A stretch of 64,000 bases of DNA from positions 52,520 to 116,519 of the forward strand of contig NZ_LMSJ01000004.1 in assembly GCF_001428105.1 (NCBI RefSeq), in the 5' to 3' direction. This document shows positions 1 through 9,286 of the stretch, in pieces. Each line of letters starts with the position of its first letter. Position 1 is the first letter of the stretch. Position numbers and translations under genes: made by a program. Below the pieces are notes generated by a model that ran no database searches, was not told the DNA's origin, and saw nothing but the letters and a program-made list of their open reading frames with translations. Source of the DNA: Paenibacillus sp. Soil766 (GTDB lineage: Bacteria > Bacillota > Bacilli > Paenibacillales > NBRC-103111).

Positions 1-90
1 CTAGCGCACATAAATTGTGCGCAAGAGCGGTGCCCGGCCGTCAGCAGCACGCTAGCGCACAAAAATTGTGCGCAAGAGCAGTGCCCGGCC
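1..90. repeat. Two tandem copies of a 39-bp hairpin repeat
   Basis: Positions 1-39 and 52-90 are the same 39-bp unit with two differences, separated by 12 bp, so the period is 51 bp. Each unit contains a perfect stem GCGCACA/TGTGCGC (4-10 with 16-22, and 55-61 with 67-73) around a 5-base A/T loop, followed by a conserved GC-rich tail ending in GCCCGGCC. The array may continue upstream of the window. No coding frame is convincing here. Confidence 0.75.
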
Positions 91-121
91 TCGATAGAGC
101 ATTTCAGCTCATTATCGCGGC

Positions 122-1003
122 TTAACTACTCACTTGCCTCTTCACAGGTACCCATATTTCACTTCTGAACGTAGGCGATGTCGTATCCTTATCTGCGTTC
201 CACAGCATCTCCGGTCCAGCGACTTGTTCATAGCCAGAGGAAGGGAACCATTCGGAGTAGATGCGTCCCCATACATTTTGCAGCGTTTCGGGGAACGGTC
301 CGATAGCTTCGAAAACCGCCCACGTCGAGGCAGATACGTCGAGTTTGGTGAGATTATCGGGACACGGATTCGTTGTGGCAACGCCAATATAGTGGTCAAG
401 CTCTCCTTTTTCCTCCATACGGCCTTCTGAGAAGTTAGTGGAGGCACTTAGCATGCCCATTGGCTCGACATTGGAAAGTTGCTTCAGGGTGGTGATCGTG
501 TCCATCGTTAAACTTTGCCACATTGCGGCAATCTCAGGATTAACGCCGTTAAAGATGATCGGAACCCTCTTGTAAAGACCAACAATTGTAAAAGCTTCTT
601 TTTCCTCGATGCGATAATTCATTTCATTTCCCCCTTGAATGGTGATTTGGAAGGTCATAGGCGGATAGGCCTTCAATGATTGCCCATTCAGTCTGGCTTC
701 TGACGGTGTAATCCCATGTAAATGTTGAAAAGATCGTGTGAACGAATCGGGTGAGTTATACCCGTATTTGATGGCGATATCAATGACTTTGACATTGCTG
801 TCTCTGAGCTCAAAAGCGGCAAGACTTAGCCGTCTGCGGCGGATATACTCGGAAAGCGGAATGCCTGCGAGAAAGGAAAACATACGCTTGAAATGATATT
901 CGGAACATAAAGCTATTCGAGCTACTTCATTCGTGTCGATCGTGTCCGTCAGGTTGTCTTCGACATACTTGAGCGCACTGTTCATGTTTTTAAGCAAATC
1001 CAT
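122..1003 (-). CDS. AraC-family regulator with GyrI-like effector domain
   Basis: A 293-residue transcription factor. Residues about 8-106 form the two helix-turn-helix AraC/XylS DNA-binding unit, ending in the typical [14 protein letters not shown] and GITPSEAR signature. Residues about 128-290 resemble the GyrI-like/SOUL small-molecule-binding domain. This is the BmrR/Rob/YdeE type of layout, usually linked to multidrug or lipophilic ligand sensing. The ATG at 1003 has AGGAGGT seven bases upstream (1011-1017). The gene is divergent from the GNAT gene at 1177, separated by about 170 bp, so it may control itself or that neighbour. The ligand cannot be read from the sequence. Confidence 0.85.
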   Translation of the reverse strand: MDLLKNMNSALKYVEDNLTDTIDTNEVARIALCSEYHFKRMFSFLAGIPLSEYIRRRRLSLAAFELRDSNVKVIDIAIKYGYNSPDSFTRSFQHLHGITPSEARLNGQSLKAYPPMTFQITIQGGNEMNYRIEEKEAFTIVGLYKRVPIIFNGVNPEIAAMWQSLTMDTITTLKQLSNVEPMGMLSASTNFSEGRMEEKGELDHYIGVATTNPCPDNLTKLDVSASTWAVFEAIGPFPETLQNVWGRIYSEWFPSSGYEQVAGPEMLWNADKDTTSPTFRSEIWVPVKRQVSS

Positions 1004-1176
1004 CGTTCTGACCTCCTATATACATAGAATAGCAGTTATGACAGATGGTTATCCGACATTTCGTGCACAAGTTTGCAGGACATTGGAAGCCGCAAAAAGA
1101 GAATAACAGATCGGCAACGGAATGTAGTATTATAAATGGAAATCAATGAACCCAGTTAAGTGGAGGAGCAAATACG

Positions 1177-1611
1177 ATGGAGATTACGTGGAATCAATTT
1201 GTTATCAGCGATAATAAAGAACGGCTGGATGTAGATGCAATCAAAGGTTTCCTCTCACGAAGTTATTGGGCGAATAAACGACCGGAAGAAAGGACGCTGC
1301 GCGCGATCCAGAACTCTGCATGTTATGGTGTATATGAAGGGCGCAAGCAAGTTGGCTTCGCGAGAGTCGTGACTGACTACGCGACAATGTTTTATTTATG
1401 TGATGTATTTATAGATGAGGACTACAGGGGTATGGGAATCGGCAAGAAACTAGTGGAAAGCTTGATCACCTGTGAGGAGTATAAAGATCTCGTGGGCTTG
1501 CTGGGTACGAAGGATGCGCATGAGCTGTACAAGCAGTATGATTTTGAGCACGATACGGAGCGATATATGCGAAGGATGCCTGATTATGTAAGGAACATGG
1601 CTCGTAACTAG
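1177..1611 (+). CDS. GNAT-family N-acetyltransferase
   Basis: A 144-residue single-domain GNAT enzyme, predicted to transfer acetyl from acetyl-CoA to an amine. The acetyl-CoA pyrophosphate loop is visible as YRGMGIGKKL near residues 88-97, preceded by the beta strand LCDVFIDEDY. GGAGGAG lies about ten bases before the ATG. It is 39 bp upstream of a second GNAT gene and probably cotranscribed with it. The acceptor substrate is unknown. Confidence 0.85.
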   Translation: MEITWNQFVISDNKERLDVDAIKGFLSRSYWANKRPEERTLRAIQNSACYGVYEGRKQVGFARVVTDYATMFYLCDVFIDEDYRGMGIGKKLVESLITCEEYKDLVGLLGTKDAHELYKQYDFEHDTERYMRRMPDYVRNMARN

Positions 1612-1650
1612 GTTTGATAAATATCTCTCAATAAAAGGAGCTGAGCAACG

Positions 1651-2118
1651 ATGACCATCGCCATCAGAGAAGCTACGATCGACGAATCCGAACTCATATA
1701 TCAGCTCATGACAGCATCTTTCAAAGAATACGACGGTAAGCTTAATCCACCTTCGGGTGCGCTAAAGGAAACGGTGGATCACACGATCCATACATTTAAC
1801 ATCGGCGGTGGCGCAGCACTCGCTTGCGAGGGGGTTAAAGCGGTCGGGTCAGCAAGGTATAAACCAATCGACGATTATATGTATATTGGCAGGGTGTCGG
1901 TGCTTCCTGATTATCGGGGAAAGGGTATCTGCAAAGCACTATTAACTTTCGTGGAAAACAAAGCACGTGATCAGGGGATTATGGAAACTCGAGTTGAGGT
2001 ACGACTATCTATCCCGGAAAATATTAGGCTATACGAACGGTTGCATTATGAAGTTATCGAGCACAAATTTTATCCAGAGCGGATAGATAGTTGGTATGTC
2101 ATGCGCAAAAAACTGTAA
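1651..2118 (+). CDS. GNAT-family N-acetyltransferase
   Basis: A 155-residue GNAT acetyltransferase, unlike its upstream neighbour apart from the fold. The acetyl-CoA loop reads YRGKGICKALL, following the strand YIGRVSVLPD, and the C-terminal part has the usual arginine-rich strand and LYERLHYE helix. AAAGGAG precedes the ATG with good spacing. It ends about 80 bp before the response-regulator gene at 2198 with no clear terminator between, so some readthrough is possible. Substrate unknown. Confidence 0.83.
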   Translation: MTIAIREATIDESELIYQLMTASFKEYDGKLNPPSGALKETVDHTIHTFNIGGGAALACEGVKAVGSARYKPIDDYMYIGRVSVLPDYRGKGICKALLTFVENKARDQGIMETRVEVRLSIPENIRLYERLHYEVIEHKFYPERIDSWYVMRKKL

Positions 2119-2197
2119 AAGTTAATGGCATGAAATGTTTAGATATGTGTATGTTAAAATAAGGCCTGTTCGCATTTTTAGAATAATGAGGGATTTC

Positions 2198-2872
2198 ATG
2201 TATCGAATCATGATGATTGAGGACGATGAGAAAATTAGGCGGATTGTCGCGGATACGTTGAAAAAGTGGCAATACGATGTAGTGGAAGTCACGCAATTTG
2301 ATCAGGTTCTAAAGGATTATCAGCAATCAGATCCGCATCTCATCCTATTGGATATTAATCTTCCAGTGTTTGATGGCTACTACTGGTGTCAACAAATACG
2401 CGCGGTATCCAAGGTACCGATCATATTCTTGTCTTCGAGAAATCAGAATATGGATATCATTATGGCGATTAATATGGGTGGGGATGATTTCATCCAGAAG
2501 CCCTTTGATTTGGATATCCTCGTCGCCAAAGTCAGTGCGCTGATCCGTCGGAAATATACCTATCAGGAAGAGGCGAGTCCCAAATTCACTCATAAGGGCC
2601 TGAAATTACATGTAACCAATTCCACGATTGAATATAAAGGACAAGTGGCGGAGTTAAGCCGGAATGAATTCATCCTTTTGCAATTAATCATGCGCAATAT
2701 CGGGAAAATTGTGTCGCGCGAGGATATGATGCAGGTTTTATGGAATGAAGAGCAGTTCGTCGATGATAACACGCTGACTGTGAACGTAAACCGGATGCGA
2801 AGGAAAATCGCTGCGCTTGGACTTGAGGACTTCATTGTCACCAGGAAAGGAATGGGGTATTTGATCGAATGA
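2198..2872 (+). CDS. BceR-type response regulator (module 1)
   Basis: A 224-residue OmpR/PhoB-family regulator: receiver domain about 1-115 with acidic residues EDD at 8-10 and phospho-acceptor Asp52 in LLDINLP, then a winged-helix domain ending in VTRKGMGYLIE. Sequence and context place it with the BceR group, which controls peptide-antibiotic ABC transporters. The open frame extends upstream to 2135, but the ATG at 2198 has GAGGGA just before it and gives the standard receiver N-terminus MYRIMMIEDDE, so I chose 2198. The stop overlaps the kinase start (ATGA at 2869-2872). Confidence 0.9.
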   Translation: MYRIMMIEDDEKIRRIVADTLKKWQYDVVEVTQFDQVLKDYQQSDPHLILLDINLPVFDGYYWCQQIRAVSKVPIIFLSSRNQNMDIIMAINMGGDDFIQKPFDLDILVAKVSALIRRKYTYQEEASPKFTHKGLKLHVTNSTIEYKGQVAELSRNEFILLQLIMRNIGKIVSREDMMQVLWNEEQFVDDNTLTVNVNRMRRKIAALGLEDFIVTRKGMGYLIE

Positions 2873-3867
2873 CCTTCCTGCGCTATCTCGCCTACGAAAA
2901 ATCTTATATGTATCTCTATTTGGCTGGGTTCCTAATCCCAGCTGCTGTATTTTATACCGATAGTCGAGGTGGTGACTGGGTGTGGGGGACCTTCTTCTAT
3001 GCCTTCGCCTTGTCCTCTATGGTGTTACTGGGATTTTTATTATTTCGCTACCAGCAACATGTACGTGTGATCCGACGAATGAAGAGCGAGGATTATGACA
3101 GTTTATCCCTGGAAGGCGAATTCGCCCAACAGCACATCGAGGAGCTCAGAAAGCAGCATATCCACGAAATGAATCAAGTTCAGGAGAGGCAGCATGAGCA
3201 CTATGATTTTATCGTTTCTTGGTTCCATGAGATCAAAACACCGATTGCGGTTCTTCGTTTACTTCAGCAAACCGATATGGACGCTACTAGTTTAAGGGAA
3301 GAGATCGCGAAGATTGAAAATTACGTTGACCAAGCGCTCTATTACGCCAAGTTGGATAGTTTTAATCAAGATTACGCGATTCAAAATTGTGATGTTATCC
3401 AGATTTCGAAAGAGATTGTGAAGTCACATTCGAAAACCTTTTTCTCCAAAAAAATTCGCATTGGCCTACAAGCAGAGACACTTGTCGTTCAAAGTGATCC
3501 CAAATGGCTGCAGTTTATTATCAATCAGCTTTTGACGAATAGTTTGAAATATACAGAGCTTGGCGGAGAAATTACGATTTCCGTATTCGAAACGCCGCGA
3601 GAGAAACAGCTGCTGATTCGGGACAGCGGAATAGGCATTAGCCAAAAAGACCTTCCGCGAATCTTTAATCGCGGGTTTACCGGAGAAACAGGACGAACGT
3701 TTGCGTTGTCGACTGGAATGGGGTTATATTTGGCTCAGCAATTATCGAATAAACTCGGCCATTATATTGACTGCACGTCGGAGGCCTCTGTATATACGCA
3801 AGTTATCGTTCATTTTCCCAAAGACGACGATCCTTATTTAATGCGACAACAAACACACGATGAGTAA
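2869..3867 (+). CDS. BceS-type intramembrane-sensing histidine kinase (module 1)
   Basis: A 332-residue kinase with two N-terminal transmembrane helices (about 15-30 and 42-60) and almost no extracellular loop, the hallmark of intramembrane-sensing kinases, which detect antibiotic peptides through their partner ABC transporter. The phosphorylated histidine is His120 in FHEIKTP. ATP-binding boxes are visible as NQLLTNSLKY, DSGIGIS and STGMGLYLA. It is translationally coupled to the regulator by a four-base overlap. Its 3' end faces the permease gene of the transporter encoded on the other strand. Confidence 0.9.
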   Translation: MTFLRYLAYEKSYMYLYLAGFLIPAAVFYTDSRGGDWVWGTFFYAFALSSMVLLGFLLFRYQQHVRVIRRMKSEDYDSLSLEGEFAQQHIEELRKQHIHEMNQVQERQHEHYDFIVSWFHEIKTPIAVLRLLQQTDMDATSLREEIAKIENYVDQALYYAKLDSFNQDYAIQNCDVIQISKEIVKSHSKTFFSKKIRIGLQAETLVVQSDPKWLQFIINQLLTNSLKYTELGGEITISVFETPREKQLLIRDSGIGISQKDLPRIFNRGFTGETGRTFALSTGMGLYLAQQLSNKLGHYIDCTSEASVYTQVIVHFPKDDDPYLMRQQTHDE

Positions 3868-3888
3868 TAACTCAGCGTGTGTTTTTTT
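3851..3888. terminator. Bidirectional terminator between bceS and bceB of module 1
   Basis: A stem AAACACACG (3851-3859) with CGTGTGTTT (3876-3884), extended inward by TGAG/CTCA, has T runs on the plus side and A runs on the other. It includes the last codons of the kinase gene and the stop of the convergent permease gene, so one hairpin serves both operons. Confidence 0.85.
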
Positions 3889-5830
3889 CGTTGATAATTT
3901 TGTAATAAATCGATGTTGATGATACGTAAAAGATGAGATAGGTTAACACATATAGTCCCATGACAGAGAAAATGATCGTCGTCAATGAAGGTAAATCTTT
4001 GATGATTAGGATGACCGTGTAGTATAAAAGATACCAACTGTGCAGCAATCCAAGTAAGAGTGGCGGTAAGAAGACAAACAGCAATTGTTTCCGAATAATT
4101 TGTTTCATTTCTGTATCTTCAATACCCATTTTCCGTAAAATCGCGTAGTGTTCTCGCTCTTCTGTTGCTTCACGCAACTGTTTAAAGTAAATGACGCTTG
4201 CTAAAGCGAACAACGCAATGGCTGCAAAAAAAGCGATGGAGAACAATATTAAAGAGGACGACTCAATATCGATCGAATACATATCGATGAAGGCTGAATA
4301 ATAGGAGCCTTCTGTTTGCATAACGATATTGTATATTTGTCGTGATACGTCATTGGAGGTTTTCGCGTCTTCGATTTTATAGATTTCATAGGATGATAGA
4401 GTATGATTTTCTTTTAGGTGTGCAAAAGCCTCGTCAGAAATAACGAGCACCGAAGGTTGATGTTTGGAACCTCCACTAGCATCTGTAGGGATGCTTAACA
4501 ACGGGAATCGTATTCTTTCGACGACTTGAAATGTATGATCTTCTAAGACAGTCATTTCAGGCGGAGGACTTTGATAGGTTATCGGTTTATCAATGCCTCT
4601 TGTTAAAACAATAGCTTCATCGCCTTGTACATCTACTTTTTCACCAACATCTCGTAAATCAACAATCGCATTTAGTTGCGATTCAGGGAAAATATAGAAT
4701 TCCTCTGTGTAATATTCGGGATAGTCATAAAACGTTTTTCTATTTGCGATTTTTCCAGTTTGAATGCCAGTAAGTGTTTCATGAGCCACAATGGGATGTG
4801 AGTCATTCAATATTTGCTCAATTTGCTTTTGAATTCTGTTATCTTGTGATGAATAGGCAATATCGTTAGGGTATTCTTTTCTTACAACATCGCCTTTCAC
4901 GGCGTAATCTACAGCAATGAATCCAACTCCAAAGATGATAACAGCACTAATCAGTGAGTTAAACGTAAAGTTTACCGTATTCCCTCGAATAGAAAAACGA
5001 AGGGAGGAAATCCATAACATTTTGTTGCCATGAAAGTAATTTTTACTTTGACTCATTCTTTGTAAAATCCAACCGGAAAACTGGCGGAAAAATAGATACG
5101 TTCCGATAATCAACGCCACTGCTGTAGCCATCAAAGTTTCTTTAAAATAATCTTTCCATATGTTTGAACTTCCACCAAGTGTAATCGTGTAATAGGCCGC
5201 TGCAATGAATAGGATGGATAGTATCGCTAAAGGCATAGAAAATGTAAGCGGTTTGTCCATTTTCTTCTTTGCGTGAAACAATTCAACGATCTGCATTCGG
5301 CGGACGTTTAAATAACTTTGAACCGTAATAATGCCGATTAATAAAGCGAATAGCAGAATCGTTGAGACGACAGCTTCAAGTGGAAAAGAAAAAGAAATGT
5401 CATCCTTATAATGCATTAAGTTCATTAATATTTTACCGAAAAATTTCGATAGTAATCCCCCGATGAATATACCGCTGGTCACAGAAATGGCGCTCAGAAA
5501 TAATGTTTCGTAAAAGACCATTGCAGCAACTTGTCTTTCTTTCATCCCGTAAAGGATATACATACCGAATTCTTTTTTTCGCTGCTTCATAAAAAATGAG
5601 TTGGCGTACAAAATAAAGAACACGATAAACATAAAGACGATCATGGAGGCAACAAAAATAATGGTTTTGTAGTTTTCTTTATTTTGTATGGCTGCAACGA
5701 CGTCCTCGTTAAACATTAAACCCGAAAAGGTAAAGTAAATGATAACCCCGACAAGCATGGAAATGAAATATATGGCATACAAACGGAAGTTCCGCTTCAT
5801 ATTCCTCCATGATAAATCAAACAAACTCAT
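3872..5830 (-). CDS. BceB-type ABC transporter permease (module 1)
   Basis: A 652-residue FtsX-family permease with about ten transmembrane helices: one near 15-40, a group at 55-180, more at 195-310, a large extracellular domain at about 315-510, and three C-terminal helices. The big loop between helices seven and eight is characteristic of BceB-type transporters, where it binds peptide antibiotics or their lipid-linked cell-wall targets. The protein also acts as the sensor for the paired kinase. It begins inside the stop of the ATPase gene (ATGA overlap at 5827-5830). Confidence 0.9.
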   Translation of the reverse strand: MSLFDLSWRNMKRNFRLYAIYFISMLVGVIIYFTFSGLMFNEDVVAAIQNKENYKTIIFVASMIVFMFIVFFILYANSFFMKQRKKEFGMYILYGMKERQVAAMVFYETLFLSAISVTSGIFIGGLLSKFFGKILMNLMHYKDDISFSFPLEAVVSTILLFALLIGIITVQSYLNVRRMQIVELFHAKKKMDKPLTFSMPLAILSILFIAAAYYTITLGGSSNIWKDYFKETLMATAVALIIGTYLFFRQFSGWILQRMSQSKNYFHGNKMLWISSLRFSIRGNTVNFTFNSLISAVIIFGVGFIAVDYAVKGDVVRKEYPNDIAYSSQDNRIQKQIEQILNDSHPIVAHETLTGIQTGKIANRKTFYDYPEYYTEEFYIFPESQLNAIVDLRDVGEKVDVQGDEAIVLTRGIDKPITYQSPPPEMTVLEDHTFQVVERIRFPLLSIPTDASGGSKHQPSVLVISDEAFAHLKENHTLSSYEIYKIEDAKTSNDVSRQIYNIVMQTEGSYYSAFIDMYSIDIESSSLILFSIAFFAAIALFALASVIYFKQLREATEEREHYAILRKMGIEDTEMKQIIRKQLLFVFLPPLLLGLLHSWYLLYYTVILIIKDLPSLTTIIFSVMGLYVLTYLIFYVSSTSIYYKIINEKNTR

Positions 5831-6573
5831 CGCCGGTCGCCCCCTATGGCACTTTGAATCGTCAGGATGCGGTCAAAGAATTCCTTTTCCGATTGTTCAC
5901 CTTTGAACATTTCATTGACGATTTTGCCATCACGGAGAAAAATGACGCGCCGACAGTAGCTAGCAGCATACGGATCGTGGGTAATCATCAAAACGGTAGT
6001 CTTAAAGGTGTAATTGAGCGATTGAATTTGTTCCAGCAGCTGAGTAGCGGATCGGGAATCAAGAGCCCCTGTTGGTTCATCGGCAAATACAATCGCTGGA
6101 TTCGTAATGATTGCACGTGCGGCAGCTGAGCGTTGCTTTTGGCCGCCGGAAATTTCGGATGGATACTGATGTAAGATCGATTCCATATTTAATGCTTCAA
6201 CTAGTGTCGCTAATCGTTGCTCCATTTCTGAAACAGGCGTTTTTTGTAGCGAAAGGGGTAGGAGAATATTCTCTTTGACGGTTAAGGTATCTAGTAAGTT
6301 GTAGTCTTGAAAAAGAAATCCCATTCGTTTCTGACGGAATTGTCGCAGGTCTTTCTTTTTCAAATCTAACAACGATTTGCCCTCGATCCAGACCTCCCCA
6401 CCGGTAAAGGCGTCAATCGTAGAGAGCATATTCATTAATGTTGTTTTCCCAGAGCCAGATGGCCCCATAATTGCGGTGAATTCCCCTTGTGTAATTGTTA
6501 AATCAATGTTTTTTAAGATTTGTGTTTTGCCATATGATTTGGATACATTTTTGGTTTGAATGATTATAGCCAT
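5827..6573 (-). CDS. BceA-type ABC transporter ATPase (module 1)
   Basis: A 248-residue nucleotide-binding protein with Walker A GPSGSGKT (37-44), signature SGGQKQR, Walker B IVFADEPTGALD and the H-loop MITHDP. It powers the peptide-detoxifying transporter with the permease encoded just downstream. The open frame could start at 6627, but the ATG at 6573 follows GGAGGG and yields the normal family N-terminus. A BceR-like operator sits about 75 bp upstream. Unlike the usual bceRSAB order, the regulatory genes lie on the other strand beyond the 3' end of the permease. Confidence 0.9.
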   Translation of the reverse strand: MAIIIQTKNVSKSYGKTQILKNIDLTITQGEFTAIMGPSGSGKTTLMNMLSTIDAFTGGEVWIEGKSLLDLKKKDLRQFRQKRMGFLFQDYNLLDTLTVKENILLPLSLQKTPVSEMEQRLATLVEALNMESILHQYPSEISGGQKQRSAAARAIITNPAIVFADEPTGALDSRSATQLLEQIQSLNYTFKTTVLMITHDPYAASYCRRVIFLRDGKIVNEMFKGEQSEKEFFDRILTIQSAIGGDRR

Positions 6574-6647
6574 GGTTTCGCCCTCCTTCTCCACCTTACT
6601 ATACCGACGAAGTGACTCTTCAACCATCGATATACCACGATCTAAAG

Positions 6648-6661
6648 TGACGTTTTTGTCA
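6648..6661. promoter_or_regulatory. Predicted BceR-type operator upstream of bceAB module 1
   Basis: TGACGTTTTTGTCA is a perfect TGAC/GTCA inverted repeat with a 6-bp centre. Read on the minus strand it differs at only two of 14 positions from the operator of module 2 (51867-51880), which matches the published BceR-group consensus TNACA-N4-TGTAA. It lies 75 bp before the ATPase start codon. Confidence 0.6.
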
Positions 6662-6694
6662 TATTGCAGGAAGAAGCGTCAACGATCCCTCCAT

Positions 6695-7795
6695 TCATTT
6701 GTTCAATCTGCCTACAGGTCTAAAATAAGAAACGATTAACAAACTTAACGGTAGGAATAACCCCATTGTTAGGGCAAATGGAGGCCATATGTTGGAAGCA
6801 AAATCTCGGAAATAGATGATGTTAGGATAAACGAGGAAGGCGAGCGCAAACAGCCCAAGCGCACTTGGCACGATGAAAGGGCGATAGGTGCGCAAGCCCA
6901 GAATCTGCTGCAGTCCAACCAGTGAGCTGTAGAAACATATGACAAGCTTGAAATAGATGGTGACAAACCAAATGATCGCGACCAATACTTCAATCCGTTG
7001 GATGAATCCGCCGACATGGATTTTTTTGGCTAAAGTGTAACTAGGAAACGTATGACGTGAAGTGAAGTCCCAACCAAGTACAAGGATACATAAAGCAGTA
7101 ATGGCAAAAATGATAACCCCACCCATAAAACTCGCTTGAATAAACCCATTGCCTTTCTTCAATTTGGTGTAAATGGCCGGGTAGATCACCAGAAGGATGA
7201 CCATTTCCAGATAGGGAATGGAAAGAACGGACAAGCTTCCGTGAATAATGGCTTTCGTACTCGCTTCAAATACGGGGGGAAAACGATCAATTTTAATTTG
7301 TGGAATCAGAAACCCTACTAACACACCAATACATAACAGAACCCAAGGTAGGAAAATCTCTCCAGCACGTGCAATCACTTCTAAGCCCAACTGTGCTCCG
7401 AGCATAATAATCAGCAGGAACACAAAGTGAATAACTTGAATAGGTGTCTCTGGCATGATGATGGTTGTAATAAAGTCACCGACATTACGTAGAACCAAAG
7501 AGGCTGTGATAAGGATAAAGAGATAGAAGAGGATGCTTATACCTTTACCTAACCATTTTCCGAGGATTAACTCGCTATAGGCCATTAAGGAATGATTCGG
7601 ATACCGATTACCTAGCGCAATATAGAGGCATATCACCGCCAATCCCATAGCGATACCTAGAGCGGCAGACAACCACCCGTCTTGATGGGCATAAGCTGTA
7701 AGGACAGATGGTACGATGATGATCGTACTACCTAAGCTGTATAGTAAAACTAATATTTTAAATTGACGCAGGCTGATTTTCTCGTTTTTAAACAT
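6695..7795 (-). CDS. GerB-type germination receptor B subunit (ger operon 1)
   Basis: A 366-residue integral membrane protein of the spore germination GerB family, related to amino acid/polyamine/organocation transporters, with about ten predicted helices across its length. In the spore inner membrane it forms part of a GerA-type nutrient receptor with the A and C subunits and probably binds the germinant. The N-terminus EKISLRQFKILVLLYSLGST is very like the B protein of operon 4 (60656). AAAGGAG precedes the ATG. It is the last gene of its operon, and I see no clear terminator before the bceAB regulatory region. Confidence 0.88.
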   Translation of the reverse strand: MFKNEKISLRQFKILVLLYSLGSTIIIVPSVLTAYAHQDGWLSAALGIAMGLAVICLYIALGNRYPNHSLMAYSELILGKWLGKGISILFYLFILITASLVLRNVGDFITTIIMPETPIQVIHFVFLLIIMLGAQLGLEVIARAGEIFLPWVLLCIGVLVGFLIPQIKIDRFPPVFEASTKAIIHGSLSVLSIPYLEMVILLVIYPAIYTKLKKGNGFIQASFMGGVIIFAITALCILVLGWDFTSRHTFPSYTLAKKIHVGGFIQRIEVLVAIIWFVTIYFKLVICFYSSLVGLQQILGLRTYRPFIVPSALGLFALAFLVYPNIIYFRDFASNIWPPFALTMGLFLPLSLLIVSYFRPVGRLNK

Positions 7796-7817
7796 CGCTA
7801 ACTCCTTTGACTTACAG

Positions 7818-8051
7818 CTACGTGAGCAGGGTTGTGATCATTTTCCCCATGGGTCTGAATAAGTAAGCAATCAGCTCTAAGGGATTGAGCAAGAGCAACT
7901 GTAGGCTTACAGCCATGCTCAACAGGGCAGAGATGCTGAGCGTTATGAGAAAGGTCCAAAGCTCTTTAAACTGTTTCTTTTTTCGTAAACGAGGAAGTTC
8001 AACCTTCAATGTCCAAAGCGAGACAAGAACAATCACAGCACTCCAAATCAT
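7818..8051 (-). CDS. Small two-helix membrane protein of ger operon 1 (D-subunit-like)
   Basis: A 77-residue protein: hydrophobic helix at about 2-14, a basic stretch with KKKQ near 24-28, a second helix at about 32-56, then a short tail. Small two-helix D proteins are known in many GerA-type operons, where they modulate receptor activity. Its place between the C and B genes, tight spacing (6 bp after the C stop) and a GGAG site support a real gene. The proteins at 34707 and 41981 hold comparable positions but share little sequence, so the family link is inference. Confidence 0.7.
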   Translation of the reverse strand: MIWSAVIVLVSLWTLKVELPRLRKKKQFKELWTFLITLSISALLSMAVSLQLLLLNPLELIAYLFRPMGKMITTLLT

Positions 8052-8057
8052 ACGTAT

Positions 8058-9248
8058 TCACTCCATTTTATCAATAAAAGATTCAACAACCGAGCCTGTA
8101 CGGCGGATTTTGGATTGCACAGTCACTTCAACAGGAAGATGGGCAAAAGTTTGATCCCAGTTATCTTTCATAAGATGCCATTGCTTATAATTGGCACGAT
8201 GGATGGCGGCGCCGAATCCGAAAATATCTGACTTGTAGGACTTCGCTTTGGCTACGGAGTCTAGGATCGTCCCCTTAATTTCTTCATTTAACTGTTCTTC
8301 AATGGCTTGTATCGTCTTGGTGGAATTTAAATCCAATTCACAAGCAACCTCTCCGATATTCGCCTCAGCTCGCAGATTGATGAAGACCCGAGGTTGGTTA
8401 TCTACAAATTTTACTTTTAGTTTGGACCTCGAGCTCATCAATTCTATAGACATTAAACCTTTAGATTGTTGACACGGAAGAGCAATAACCGTGCTTTTAA
8501 TGTTATTAATGGCGTAGTTATACCCTTTACTTTCTCTATCCGTTAACCATCCAACAAAGTGATCTCGATGGAAAACGCCAAGGCCTTTATACTCCAATGT
8601 TGCAGGAGGAAGAACAGAACTTAAATTCTCGCGAGACTTCGCTTTTAGTGAGTCTCCTTTGATATGAATACTCGAAAGCACGGGATCTTTACCTGCATCC
8701 ACTAAATCGTAAATAAGTTGATGCAAGTCAACATTTGTAGTAACTCCCCAATTTTTCTCGGAAGAGATAAGAGAAGAATAGAGTTTATTCGCTGGAATTT
8801 TCTCGAGCGGTGTCAACACTTGTAAGATATCATTGGCAGTAGCATTTCTAGCTAATAAGATATTAAAGTCTGAGCGCAGTTCGTGATCTCTTGACAAGAG
8901 ATCCAGTACGTTGGCTATACCTTCTTTAGCAACGTCTTCACCAATAACGAGAATCCGTAAGTGGGAGGAAAGGATTTTGCGCGGAGAGCTTGTTGTCAGC
9001 TTGCGGAATGACTCGAAGATCGTATTCCCGCTGCTTAGCTGAAGTGTCACTACGGGCATTCGTTGATTTCCGCCCTTCGTTGACGTAATTTCGTCGGTGT
9101 TGAGCAATTGGACCGAAATACTATAATTATCCCCTTTTTTATCAATGCCAATAGCTGTCGCTATGGAAATCTCGTCAAGTTCCTTTCGATTCCAACAACC
9201 CGTTGCAAGCATCAGGATGAGGAGGAGTACAATCGCTCGTTTCATCAT
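8058..9248 (-). CDS. Ger(x)C-family germination lipoprotein (ger operon 1)
   Basis: A 396-residue C subunit of a GerA-type receptor. A signal peptide ends in lipobox LATGC with Cys18 as the likely diacylglycerol site, followed by WNRKELDEI, typical of the family. The soluble part sits outside the inner membrane and is needed for receptor assembly. Start is one of two adjacent ATGs at 9248, with AAGGTG upstream. The gene follows the A subunit by 38 bp. Residues around SPRKILSSHLRILVIGED match the operon 4 C protein closely. Confidence 0.9.
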   Translation of the reverse strand: MMKRAIVLLLILMLATGCWNRKELDEISIATAIGIDKKGDNYSISVQLLNTDEITSTKGGNQRMPVVTLQLSSGNTIFESFRKLTTSSPRKILSSHLRILVIGEDVAKEGIANVLDLLSRDHELRSDFNILLARNATANDILQVLTPLEKIPANKLYSSLISSEKNWGVTTNVDLHQLIYDLVDAGKDPVLSSIHIKGDSLKAKSRENLSSVLPPATLEYKGLGVFHRDHFVGWLTDRESKGYNYAINNIKSTVIALPCQQSKGLMSIELMSSRSKLKVKFVDNQPRVFINLRAEANIGEVACELDLNSTKTIQAIEEQLNEEIKGTILDSVAKAKSYKSDIFGFGAAIHRANYKQWHLMKDNWDQTFAHLPVEVTVQSKIRRTGSVVESFIDKME

Positions 9249-9286
9249 TCGTATGGATCACCTTCCCCAGTTTAGGCGTATTACAT

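Noticed and set aside
2135..2197. Upstream extension of the bceR gene of module 1
   Set aside because: The extra 21 codons lack a ribosome binding site and precede the normal receiver-domain start at 2198.
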